The notes under the pieces were generated by a model that saw only the letters and a program-made list of their open reading frames with translations, did not search any database and was not told where the DNA came from. Below, piece by piece: positions 41,792 to 49,973 of a DNA stretch of 64,000 nt (its first letter is position 1; every line of letters starts with the position of its first letter). The stretch comes from JBCBKL01 sp963922565 (GTDB lineage: Bacteria > Pseudomonadota > Alphaproteobacteria > Rhodobacterales > Rhodobacteraceae): positions 6,981 to 70,980 of the forward strand of contig CAWUIQ010000017.1 in assembly GCA_963922565.1 (NCBI GenBank). Direction: 5' to 3'. The position numbers were made by a program, and so were the translations under genes.

Positions 41792-44700
41792 ATGATCGAA
41801 GACCTAGCGAGCACATCTTCGGCGCAGTCCGACCCGGGCGAGCGCCGCCAGGTTTCGGTCCTGTTCGCCGATATCGCCGGCTACACGGCGATCTCGGCCG
41901 AACTGGGCGAAGAGAAAACGCTCGACTTCGTCCGCAAAGCCTATGGCATCCTTTCGCAGACCATCGACCGGTATGGCGGTTCGACCCGCGATTTCGCGGG
42001 CGACGGTATCATGGCCCTGTTCGGCGTACGCGAGGCACTGGAGAATGGCGCCCTGCGTGCCTGCCGGGCAGCCCTCGAAATCAACGAAGCCTTCGCCGAA
42101 GCCGCCAAAGACTTCGAGGCCCGTTTCGGGGTACGGCCCAACGTACGCGTGGGCGTAAGTTCCGGAACGGCACTCGTGGCAGCGGTGGCAGGCGAAGGTA
42201 GCCCGGCCACCGCGTTCGGCAGCACGGTCAACCTTGCATCCCGTATCGAGAGCCTGGCCCCGCCCGGCGGCTGCCTTATCTGCGATGCGACCCGGCGCCT
42301 TGTCGAATGGCTGGCCGACCTGAGCTTTGCCGGCGAATACTCCATCAAGGGGTTCAGCAAGCCGCGCAAACTCTGGACGCTTCAGGCCATCCGGAAGAAC
42401 GCGACCCGCTTCGATGCATCCTTGGCGCAGGGTCTGAGCGGCTATGTCGGGCGCATGGCCGAACTCCGCCGCCTCTCTGCTGCGCTGGCCCGCGCGAATG
42501 ATGATCTTGCGCTGGTCGATCTGGTCGGTGAGCCCGGCCTTGGCAAGACACGGCTCGTATTTGAATTCCTTCAGCATGTGCCAGAAGATGAAGCGACGGT
42601 CGTCGCCGGACAGTGCTCGGCAGATGGCCAACAGGTCCCGTTTCTGCCGATCCTGGAAATGGTTCGGACGTCTTTCAACATTCGCGACGGGGACGATCCG
42701 TCGGAAGTGGCCCGCAAGCTCGAGAAGGGCCTGGCGCGGTCAGATCTGGACACCGAAGAGAACCTTGCCTTGCTGCTCAACCTACTGGGGCAGAACCCGC
42801 AGAACGCGGCGCTTGACGGTCTTGATGGCGTCCTGATCGGCCTGCGCACCCGTGCTTTGCTGCCCAAGCTGCTTCAGAAGCGGTGTGAGCAAGAGAAGAT
42901 GATCCTCGTGCTCGAGGATGCGCATTGGATCGACAGCGCCACCGAGGGCTTGCTGAACGCGTTGGTTGAGGCGGGTGCACCGTCAAACCTGATGATAATC
43001 CTGACCCGCAGGCCCGAATACAAACCGAAATGGTTGAAACAGCCGGCTGTTGAAACGATTACCCTCGCCCCCCTCGCCGCAGAAGACATCGAGCATCTGG
43101 CACTCGGCCGTCTGTCCATCAACACGCTGCCCGAAGCGCTATCGCGGCAATTGACCGAACGCGCCGGGGGCAATCCGCTCTTTGGTGAAGAGATCCTGAG
43201 TTTCCTGCTCGACCAAGGTGCCTTGCGCATCGATGGGGGCGAGGCCAGTTTCGACGCCGACCTGGGCGAACACGCACTACCCGCCAGTATGCTCGACCTG
43301 CTCGCCGCCCGAACGGAACGGCTGGATCCACAGGATCGGGAACTTTTGCAGGCTGCATCGGTGATCGGCCGCCGTTTCGATCCGGGGCTGCTGTCGCAGG
43401 TCGTCGGGCGCCCAGACGACATTGGCGCGGGTCTGCAGCGCCTGCAGGCATTGGACATCCTCTTTCGCGAGGCGAACTCGTCGGATTACATCTTCAAACA
43501 CGTGCTTCTGCGCGACTCCGTTTATCAGAGCTTGGTCACAGCCCGTCGCGCGGTTTTGCATCTTGCGACTGCGCACGCGCTGGAAGTCCGCAATTCCAAC
43601 CAGTTGGAAGAAGTCGCGGAAACGCTGGCGCATCACTTTGGACATACCGATCGCACGGACGGGGCGTTCACCTACAACGCCATGGCCGGGGCAAAGAGCC
43701 TGGGTACCTATTCGCTGGACGAAGCCAACCGGTACTTTGTTTCGGCGCTTGAGCTCTATCGCGACGACCCGAGTTGCGCGACGGATGTCCAGTTTGCCGC
43801 GCTCGTCGCGGATTTTGCCCTCTGTTCAAACATTTCGCTGCGGGTCACCGACTTTATCGAACGCGTCGAAAGCATAAGGCCGATCCTTGACAGCATGGGC
43901 GACAGCCGCAACCACGTCCTTTTTCTGCATCACTACGTGTCCTGCCTCGTATGCAACGGAAAATACCTGGAGGCCTATCGCGTCCAGCAGGATCTGACGG
44001 CCATGGCCGATCGTCTGGGCGATCCAGAGAGCAAGGCCTATGCAATGGTCAATGAGCTTTCTGTCTCGATCTACCATGCGCCCATTTCGAATGCGGCTTT
44101 CGAGGCAAAGACGAATGAGATCGAGGGCGTCCTCGACACGTTCGAAGATGCCTATATCCAGAACTTCCACCTCGCGACGGTTGGCTGGAACGAGCTGACC
44201 CGGGGCCGTGTCAACGGTGCAAACGCCACCGCCGACAAGATGATCGAAATTGGCACCTCCCGGAACGATCCGCGATCGCTGGGATACGGGACCGCGATGA
44301 AGGCCCTGATCGCCATGGTCACTGACGATCACGCCACGGCTTTGAAGATGGCAGAGGATGCGCGCGCGGCCTCGAGGGTCGAATTCGAACTCGCCATAGC
44401 CGAGGCCGCCCGTGTGAGTTCTCTTGTGCCCTTGGAGATGACCGGGGCGCTGGAGACGGTCGAGCGGCATATCGACGAATACGGCGCTAGGGGTCTTGGA
44501 TTGTTCACGGCCGGGCCAGAAACCATGCTGGGTGTTGCCTATGCCATGAACGGGCAGATCACCCGAGGGCTTGAACAGATCGAGGGCGCCGTAAACCGGC
44601 GTGACGCCGAGGGCAGCCGCACCGCGGCCGACTGGGCCCGTCTCTTTCTCTGTGAGATGTATCTCGCCATCCTGAGCGGCGAAGGCGGTGCGTCGCCCGT

Positions 44701-44980
44701 CGTTTTGCTGCGGAACATCGGGGCCATCGCGCGTGTGATGTTCTCGGGTCAAAAGCGGCTCATCTCCATGATCGAACTGGTGCGTCAGAACCCCCAGTTT
44801 GACGAAGATGGCCACTATATCGCCCGTTGCGACATGATGATGGGCCTTCTTTACAAGGCCAAGAAAAAGAACGCATTGGCTGAGAAACATCTGACCATGG
44901 CCCGGCAAACCGTGGCCTCGGCCGGGCAGTCGCCCATGCTCGCCCGGATCGAAGCGGCCTTGGCAGACCTCGCTGCCTGA
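41792..44980 (+). CDS. Class III adenylate/guanylate cyclase fused to AAA ATPase and TPR-like region
   Basis: 1062 aa. Residues about 15-200 are a class III cyclase catalytic domain: VSVLFADIAGYTAISAELGE has the first metal Asp and DFAGDGIMALFG the second. The ATPase has P-loop GEPGLGKTRLVFEF near residue 250 and Walker B-like MILVLEDAHWIDS. The last 450 residues are TPR-like helices (from about residue 610). This layout occurs in large soluble cyclases of Proteobacteria and Actinobacteria that sense unknown signals through the ATPase-TPR part. It has no transmembrane segment. It is convergent with the DyP gene, with a 12-base gap. Confidence 0.9.
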   Translation: MIEDLASTSSAQSDPGERRQVSVLFADIAGYTAISAELGEEKTLDFVRKAYGILSQTIDRYGGSTRDFAGDGIMALFGVREALENGALRACRAALEINEAFAEAAKDFEARFGVRPNVRVGVSSGTALVAAVAGEGSPATAFGSTVNLASRIESLAPPGGCLICDATRRLVEWLADLSFAGEYSIKGFSKPRKLWTLQAIRKNATRFDASLAQGLSGYVGRMAELRRLSAALARANDDLALVDLVGEPGLGKTRLVFEFLQHVPEDEATVVAGQCSADGQQVPFLPILEMVRTSFNIRDGDDPSEVARKLEKGLARSDLDTEENLALLLNLLGQNPQNAALDGLDGVLIGLRTRALLPKLLQKRCEQEKMILVLEDAHWIDSATEGLLNALVEAGAPSNLMIILTRRPEYKPKWLKQPAVETITLAPLAAEDIEHLALGRLSINTLPEALSRQLTERAGGNPLFGEEILSFLLDQGALRIDGGEASFDADLGEHALPASMLDLLAARTERLDPQDRELLQAASVIGRRFDPGLLSQVVGRPDDIGAGLQRLQALDILFREANSSDYIFKHVLLRDSVYQSLVTARRAVLHLATAHALEVRNSNQLEEVAETLAHHFGHTDRTDGAFTYNAMAGAKSLGTYSLDEANRYFVSALELYRDDPSCATDVQFAALVADFALCSNISLRVTDFIERVESIRPILDSMGDSRNHVLFLHHYVSCLVCNGKYLEAYRVQQDLTAMADRLGDPESKAYAMVNELSVSIYHAPISNAAFEAKTNEIEGVLDTFEDAYIQNFHLATVGWNELTRGRVNGANATADKMIEIGTSRNDPRSLGYGTAMKALIAMVTDDHATALKMAEDARAASRVEFELAIAEAARVSSLVPLEMTGALETVERHIDEYGARGLGLFTAGPETMLGVAYAMNGQITRGLEQIEGAVNRRDAEGSRTAADWARLFLCEMYLAILSGEGGASPVVLLRNIGAIARVMFSGQKRLISMIELVRQNPQFDEDGHYIARCDMMMGLLYKAKKKNALAEKHLTMARQTVASAGQSPMLARIEAALADLAA

Positions 44981-44992
44981 CCGGGGGTCCGC

Positions 44993-46390
44993 TCAGCCTG
45001 TCAGGTTGGACAGATACCGGATCGCCACCATGCTGGGCAAAAATGTATAGGCACCCCCGCGGGAGGTGATGAAGCGGGGAAGACCCCGCAACCGCAGCGG
45101 CGGCCCACCCGGAACGGTCAGGTCAAACCAGCTCGTCTCGGGCCTGTTCGCCCCCAGCAACGGATCGTTCGCGCCCGTAATCGTCGGGTCCTGCAGACCC
45201 AGGTTGATCCAGTCGCACATCACCGCCTCGAACTGCGCGCCGATATTTGCTCCGATGAAATTGCCCAGCAGCCCCCGCTCTGCCGCATCGGGGTTCGCCG
45301 GATCGAAATCCGGGCCATAGGACATGCCGCGCCGGATCAGACGCCGCGAATAGTTCGCGATGCGCTGAACAATCGGACCACCCCGCGGGTTGCCGCGCCG
45401 CAGGTGCGACCCCGCCGGACACCGAGAATGACGCGTATAGTCGAAATTGGTAAGGGAGACGGGCGTCTCTGGAAACTGGGCATCAGGCGACAATTCGTAC
45501 GGCACGCCGTTGCGCCAGCGCCCGCACATCTGTGCCGCGACGACCTCACGCAAGGCCCCATGCATGTCGAGCCCTTCGCCGATCCGGTGCAGATTGTCCT
45601 TATCGACCAGCATGGTGGCGGCGGGATGCGCCATCACGTCCGTCGCGGCGCTGTCGAGATACGCCTCAAACCCCGCAACGTCCTGAGCCAAGACCCGAAA
45701 CGCGTTGAATGACCCGTTGAACCCCAGATCATGCGGCGTCGGCACGCGAAACGTCACGCCCTCGTCCCGTGTTGGATGACCCAAAAGCGCCGTGCCCAGC
45801 GGATCGATGGGCTCATCCACCCCTTCCATGTCAGGGTCGACAACATGCTGAAACCGGGGTTGAGAGATCCCGTCGACATAACCGAAAAAGACCTTGCCCT
45901 CGGGCAGGTTGCGGCCATCGCGTACACCGATCACGGTGAAGGCGCGAGAGACCTGGGCCTCGACCGTGTCGAGCGCACCTTCGTCATCCGCATGGATCGA
46001 GGCGATCATGTGCACACGGCTAGGTGTGTCAAACGGTGCCGGCCAATGCTCCGGTCCGCTTTCGGCGAAATCGCCGATCTTGGTGGCCCGCCGCGTCATG
46101 CCCTGGACGAACTCGGTCGGGAAGGTTTCGAGATGCTGCGATGGAACGCCCAAGGCCCGCAGCCCCTCGAAAGTCAGACCGATATTGAAGCACACAGCGG
46201 GCTTTATCTTCCATGTCGTGTCCGGCGTGATAGCAGGCACGTCCCCACCATCCCCGGCGAGTGAGGCCGCCAGAAAGCTGCGCACCGAGGCACGATCCTT
46301 GATCTCGAGGATAAGGTGACGCACATAATCGCGGCGATACCCACGCAGGATATTCCCCTGGACCGCGCCTGGATCAAAGTCGCCCTTCAC
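44993..46390 (-). CDS. DyP-type haem peroxidase
   Basis: 465 aa from a GTG at 46390 that overlaps the preceding stop; a TTG one codon upstream is in frame. The catalytic Asp is at 173 in GYVDGISQPRF (GxxDG), and the proximal His and distal-side Arg lie in SRCPAGSHLRRGNPRG. The ferredoxin-like double domain is of the larger class seen in fungi and in actinobacterial or roseobacter genomes. No Tat signal is present, so it is cytoplasmic. It oxidises dyes, phenols or lipid-like substrates with H2O2. It is the last gene of the catalase-hypothetical-DyP chain. Confidence 0.92.
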   Translation of the reverse strand: MKGDFDPGAVQGNILRGYRRDYVRHLILEIKDRASVRSFLAASLAGDGGDVPAITPDTTWKIKPAVCFNIGLTFEGLRALGVPSQHLETFPTEFVQGMTRRATKIGDFAESGPEHWPAPFDTPSRVHMIASIHADDEGALDTVEAQVSRAFTVIGVRDGRNLPEGKVFFGYVDGISQPRFQHVVDPDMEGVDEPIDPLGTALLGHPTRDEGVTFRVPTPHDLGFNGSFNAFRVLAQDVAGFEAYLDSAATDVMAHPAATMLVDKDNLHRIGEGLDMHGALREVVAAQMCGRWRNGVPYELSPDAQFPETPVSLTNFDYTRHSRCPAGSHLRRGNPRGGPIVQRIANYSRRLIRRGMSYGPDFDPANPDAAERGLLGNFIGANIGAQFEAVMCDWINLGLQDPTITGANDPLLGANRPETSWFDLTVPGGPPLRLRGLPRFITSRGGAYTFLPSMVAIRYLSNLTG

Positions 46391-47103
46391 CAACCCTCTC
46401 CGAACTTCGCGCGGACCTGCGCGGCCGAGAGACCCGGGTAAGCGCGATAGCCACCCCCCAGCGAGATGTTGCGATTGGCATGGAACTGCAGAACCAGCGC
46501 GCGCGGCAGCGCACTCAGCGGATGCGGAGGACTGTCTGGCGACCTTCCGATTGCCTCGTCCTGCAAGTCGAAAAGATCGGTGGGGAAATCCGGCGCCTGA
46601 AAGAGATCATGCTCATGCACCCAGTCGATGAATTTCTCGACATTGTGTTCAGTTGGTATCAGCTCTTCGCCACCTTCTACCAGCGTCATGACCTCATCGA
46701 AGACGCTGCCGATGGTGACGATGAAATCCCGGATGTAGTTGCTGAAATCACCATCATAAACAGAGATCATGCAGAGGTTGTTGTCGATCAGCAGGAACCG
46801 CGCGGAATGAACCGTACCGACATTGTCGAGACCGGCGAAAATCTCATCGACATTCTGGGCGATGGCCATGGTTGCGCGGGCACGTCCCGCGGGGGACGGA
46901 TCTTTCAGCGGCATGATGAGGTTCATCATGCGCTGCAGGTTGTCGCTTGGTTGTGGTGAGGGGCGCGGGCCACCGGGCAGCTTGGGCCGGGGGTCGCGCC
47001 ACGCCCAGTAGGGCACGACCACATAGCGCGACAGGAAATTGAACCACCCGCGCTCGGGCAAGCTGTTCACGTAGCGGTTAAACCAGCCGCTCTGTTGTGT
47101 CAT
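46387..47103 (-). CDS. Conserved hypothetical protein coupled to DyP peroxidase
   Basis: 238 aa, soluble. It contains TVHSARFLLIDNNLCMISVY followed by DGDFSNYIRDF. From memory, this H-x-x-R-F-...-YDG-...-Y-x-x-DF pattern recurs in proteins next to or fused to DyP or catalase-like enzymes, but I cannot name the family. Conserved Trp-rich stretch YVVVPYWAWRDPRP near the N-terminus. It starts 4 bases after the catalase-like gene ends and overlaps the DyP gene by 4 bases. A role as partner or substrate-binding subunit of the peroxidase is inferred from context only. Confidence 0.7.
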   Translation of the reverse strand: MTQQSGWFNRYVNSLPERGWFNFLSRYVVVPYWAWRDPRPKLPGGPRPSPQPSDNLQRMMNLIMPLKDPSPAGRARATMAIAQNVDEIFAGLDNVGTVHSARFLLIDNNLCMISVYDGDFSNYIRDFIVTIGSVFDEVMTLVEGGEELIPTEHNVEKFIDWVHEHDLFQAPDFPTDLFDLQDEAIGRSPDSPPHPLSALPRALVLQFHANRNISLGGGYRAYPGLSAAQVRAKFGEGW

Positions 47104-47107
47104 GGGC

Positions 47108-48121
47108 CTAGCTCCGGGAAAAAGGACATGGCGTGCCGTCGCGCCATTCGGAAGATGTCTTGTATGCCTGCGTACGGATATGCAGCACGGGATCGCCCGA
47201 CGCCTCGATCCCCTCTGTCAGCAGACCGGGGTTAAAGCTCAGCTTTTCGCACTCGGCTTCCTGATCATGAGGCACTGCGTTGAGCGTTAGCGTGCCCATC
47301 GTGATGCGCGGTCGGTGCGGCGGCCACGGCCGGGTCGGATCGTCGAAGGCATCCCCGACCTCCCCAATATTCATCATCAGTGAAAACCGCGCAGGCTCCT
47401 CGGCCAACCGCTCTTGCAGTTCGGCCTTGAGATAATCGTCAACCGGCGGCTCAGACGGGTTGGTATTGAGCACACCGGCGACCGGCTGCCAGGTAAAGCG
47501 CACCCAGCGGCGCGTCTTGTCGGGTGCGGTGACAACAAAGGTATGGACCGCGTGATAGGCCGCGCGAACATAACTGACGGGCGCGCCTATCGTGGCGGCC
47601 TCGACCACCGCCAGCTGGGCGGAGCGGTTCGCATCCGCGTATCGGATGGCACCATCGTCCGGGCTGATCGTCTCACCCGGATATGGATCGCGTTTGGGAA
47701 GCTTGAGCTGCAACAGGTTGATGATTTTTTGCCACGGCGTCTCAGCCTCATAAGGCGCGGGCGCGGCTTCTATGGCGAAGTCGAGAAAGGCCTCTGGCGT
47801 CGGGGTAAAGAACTCGGGCAAGGTCATCGCAATCAGGTCGGTCGCGGTGCCATCCGAAAGGTGAAATCGCGTGGCCATGCCCCTGACATCTGACCAACCA
47901 TCCCTTTGCGTCGCGCTGCCAGACCCGTTCGAAAACCGTGCGATGACGGGTGTGCGCTCTGCCCGGAAATGATCGGCAATGCAAAACTGCTGCGCGATGT
48001 CAGAAGGTTCGAAATACCCTGTGGCGCTGACCCCGAATGTATGAACCGGACGCAGCACCGTATCCCCGTCCGGTCGACGCAAAACCTCGACCAGCTTTTC
48101 CGCAAGCTCTGAATCGCCCAT
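47108..48121 (-). CDS. Short catalase-like haem protein (SrpA type)
   Basis: 337 aa, well below the 480-500 aa of true catalases but usual for catalase-related peroxidases. The distal His27 is in RPVHTFGVSATGYF, the Asn near residue 65 in ARFSNGSGSATQ, and a proximal Tyr candidate in HIRTQAYKTSSEW at the C-terminus. The fold is reduced, lacking the NADPH-binding and flavodoxin domains. Relatives in corals and cyanobacteria convert fatty-acid hydroperoxides to allene oxides. It is in a run with patatin, hypothetical and DyP genes, suggesting lipid peroxide chemistry. Plain peroxide removal is the alternative. Confidence 0.86.
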   Translation of the reverse strand: MGDSELAEKLVEVLRRPDGDTVLRPVHTFGVSATGYFEPSDIAQQFCIADHFRAERTPVIARFSNGSGSATQRDGWSDVRGMATRFHLSDGTATDLIAMTLPEFFTPTPEAFLDFAIEAAPAPYEAETPWQKIINLLQLKLPKRDPYPGETISPDDGAIRYADANRSAQLAVVEAATIGAPVSYVRAAYHAVHTFVVTAPDKTRRWVRFTWQPVAGVLNTNPSEPPVDDYLKAELQERLAEEPARFSLMMNIGEVGDAFDDPTRPWPPHRPRITMGTLTLNAVPHDQEAECEKLSFNPGLLTEGIEASGDPVLHIRTQAYKTSSEWRDGTPCPFSRS

Positions 48122-48231
48122 TTCCGCCCTTCGGTCCCGTCCACCTGATGCACAGCGTTCCGCCGCGCCTGCCCCGGTTGTTATCTTGGCGTCACTCTCT
48201 TCAAAAGTGAACCACCTTCAGCGGGCGGCGC

Positions 48232-49281
48232 CTACCACTTTTCGAGCATGGCGACCGCGCGGCCCCAGGCACGGCTTTCCGTCACCGCATGAAACGCTTC
48301 ATCCATCGTGCCGTAAGCTTCGGGCGTGAAAGTCGAAAGGCCAACGGGTTTTGACAGCGACGGGTTCACGCGAACGAGCCTCTCCCGCAGGATCATGCGC
48401 GCCATCCAATACTGGTTCTCGGCCGACGTCGTCAGCAACATTTCCAGCAGCGCGCCCTTATGCGCATGCGATGTGACGCCGAACCATTTCAACAGCCCCC
48501 AGCTTTCGGGGTTCTGGATAATGGCTTCGGTGATGTCTGCTGGTTGCTGGCCGGTGCCGATGGACAGGGCCTCGATATCCTCAAGGCCATCGGTTTGCTT
48601 GGCCGCAATGGCGATGTTGATCCCGTTCAGGACCGGGTTGTTGGCAAAGGCCCCGCCATCAGCGAAATAGCCAAAGTCGGTTCCATCCGCCTTGATCCGA
48701 TGCGGCGGAAAATAGGCGGGTGCGGCTGCGCTTGCCATGGCAACATCCAGCAGCTTGACGGGCGTCATATCCAGCCACGGACCAGCGCCGAGATCCTGAT
48801 TGGTAACGGTGAAGGGCGCCCACCCGATCTGATCGCTCCGATGCAGGCAGACGGTGTTTATCGCGAGGACAATATCAGATGAGATCGAGCCGACCGTCCT
48901 GTCGGCCACCAGCGTCTGCCCGAATTCCGCAAGACCCTCAGCGCCGTAATGCGCGGAAAAGATGCCAAGGCCGCCATCAAGGTTGAATCGCTTCAGGATC
49001 TCGTCCAGCGCCTTGTCGATCAGGCCGCGCTCATTCTCGCGAAAGATCCTGTGCGCATCATTGCGGTACATGTCGACAAGCTCGGCAATCAGCCCGCCCA
49101 TGTCCTTTTCCTGAGACCGACCATCGGCAAGAGCGACGGCAAGCAGACCGCCGGTTGACGTGCCCGCGAAACCGTCAGCCTTGTCGAGAAACCCCGTCTG
49201 GGCATGAAGTCGTTGCAGGATGAGGCAAGACAGATACCCCCTGATCCCGCCGCCATCGCAGGATACCAGCTTAAAAGTCAT
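48232..49281 (-). CDS. Patatin-like phospholipase
   Basis: 349 aa. The glycine-rich oxyanion loop is LVSCDGGGIRGYLSCLIL, the nucleophile Ser is in GFAGTSTGGLLAVAL and the Asp is in FADGGAFANNPVLNG. The set is complete. CDGGGIRG with GTSTGG is the plant-patatin/CapV-like subgroup, unlike the first patatin in this window (QGGGAHG, GTSAG). It lies 110 bases upstream of the catalase-like gene on the same strand. It could release fatty acids that the catalase-like and DyP enzymes then act on; this link is inference. Confidence 0.9.
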   Translation of the reverse strand: MTFKLVSCDGGGIRGYLSCLILQRLHAQTGFLDKADGFAGTSTGGLLAVALADGRSQEKDMGGLIAELVDMYRNDAHRIFRENERGLIDKALDEILKRFNLDGGLGIFSAHYGAEGLAEFGQTLVADRTVGSISSDIVLAINTVCLHRSDQIGWAPFTVTNQDLGAGPWLDMTPVKLLDVAMASAAAPAYFPPHRIKADGTDFGYFADGGAFANNPVLNGINIAIAAKQTDGLEDIEALSIGTGQQPADITEAIIQNPESWGLLKWFGVTSHAHKGALLEMLLTTSAENQYWMARMILRERLVRVNPSLSKPVGLSTFTPEAYGTMDEAFHAVTESRAWGRAVAMLEKW

Positions 49282-49636
49282 TGTTGCTGCCCAACGTGTT
49301 TGCCTCTGATGGTTGGGCGACCTTGAGGGCCGCCATCATGTTGCGCCCCTCTATACTTAAGATTGAGCCGATATTGAGACGGTCGAACCGACTTCTTCAA
49401 AAGCGCATGCATACGGCCACGGCGCGCCTTTGACAGCTTGGCCGTTTTCGCCAATTGCCTGCAACGGGCAGCGAACGTATCCGCTTGCCAAGAGCCTATC
49501 CCGATGGGCATCCGACACCGGCTCGCGATCCAACCGCGCAGCCGATGCAATCGCTCTGAGTAAGGCAGATTTCAGCAGGTTCTTGGGCTGTCAAAGCACT
49601 CAGGCGCGTTAAGACAAACGGCGCTTTCTGAGTATT
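49282..49636. other. Intergenic region between patatin gene and tRNA-Leu
   Basis: 355 bases without credible genes. It holds one copy of CGCTTGCCAAGAGC (49482-49495), repeated beyond the tRNA at 49765-49778. It also holds TTGGGCTGTCAAAGCA at 49583-49598, which recurs at 29333-29348. No clear promoter motif was identified for either flanking gene. Confidence 0.4.
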
Positions 49637-49723
49637 TGGTGCGGTCGAGAAGACTCGAACTTCCACTCCGGTTAAGGAACAGCGACCTCAACGCTGCGCG
49701 TCTACCAATTCCGCCACGACCGC
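49637..49723 (-). tRNA. tRNA-Leu (anticodon GAG), CCA encoded
   Basis: The minus strand reads GCGGTCGTGGCGGAATTGGT, then a Leu-type long variable arm, and closes with GTTCGAGTC in the T loop and CGACCGC pairing with the 5' GCGGTCG to give a 7-bp acceptor stem. The anticodon stem CAGCG/CGCTG frames the loop TTGAGGT, giving anticodon GAG, which reads CUC and CUU codons. The discriminator is A and CCA is encoded. Length is 87 nt with CCA. Confidence 0.96.
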
Positions 49724-49833
49724 ACACTTCGAATTGGTGAGGGCTCACATAACGGCCCTTTCAACGCTTGCCAAGAGCGAAATCCATCGAATTCGCAAAC
49801 CGCACTTCTCCTTGGAAAAGTACGCCAGGGAGT

Positions 49834-49854
49834 TTGAGGGACGGCGTCCCTCAA
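49834..49854. other. Perfect 9-bp hairpin between tRNA-Leu and the peptidoglycan-binding gene
   Basis: TTGAGGGAC and GTCCCTCAA arms around a GGC loop. Located in a 250-base gap which otherwise holds only a direct repeat and the terminator at 49920-49943. It may be a second terminator or a structured 3' end. Confidence 0.4.
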
Positions 49855-49919
49855 GCCTGCGTGGCGAACGCAAATGGATCGAATGCGCGCCCCGCGCGCT
49901 GCCGCTTGCCAAATGATAT

Positions 49920-49943
49920 GGCCCGCACCACTGGGTGCGGGCC
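49920..49943 (-). terminator. Terminator-like hairpin after the peptidoglycan-binding gene
   Basis: GGCCCGCACC pairs perfectly with GGTGCGGGCC around a 4-base loop. It starts 30 bases beyond the stop of the minus-strand gene ending at 49974. A weak T-containing tail (ATATCATTT on the minus strand) follows, so it likely ends that transcript. Confidence 0.65.
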
Positions 49944-49973
49944 ACAATCGTCAAACGAGCCTTGATCGATCGG

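Noticed and set aside
49430..49612. Short plus-strand ORF between the patatin gene and tRNA-Leu
   Set aside because: No ribosome site, low-complexity residues and no recognisable domain; treated as non-coding.
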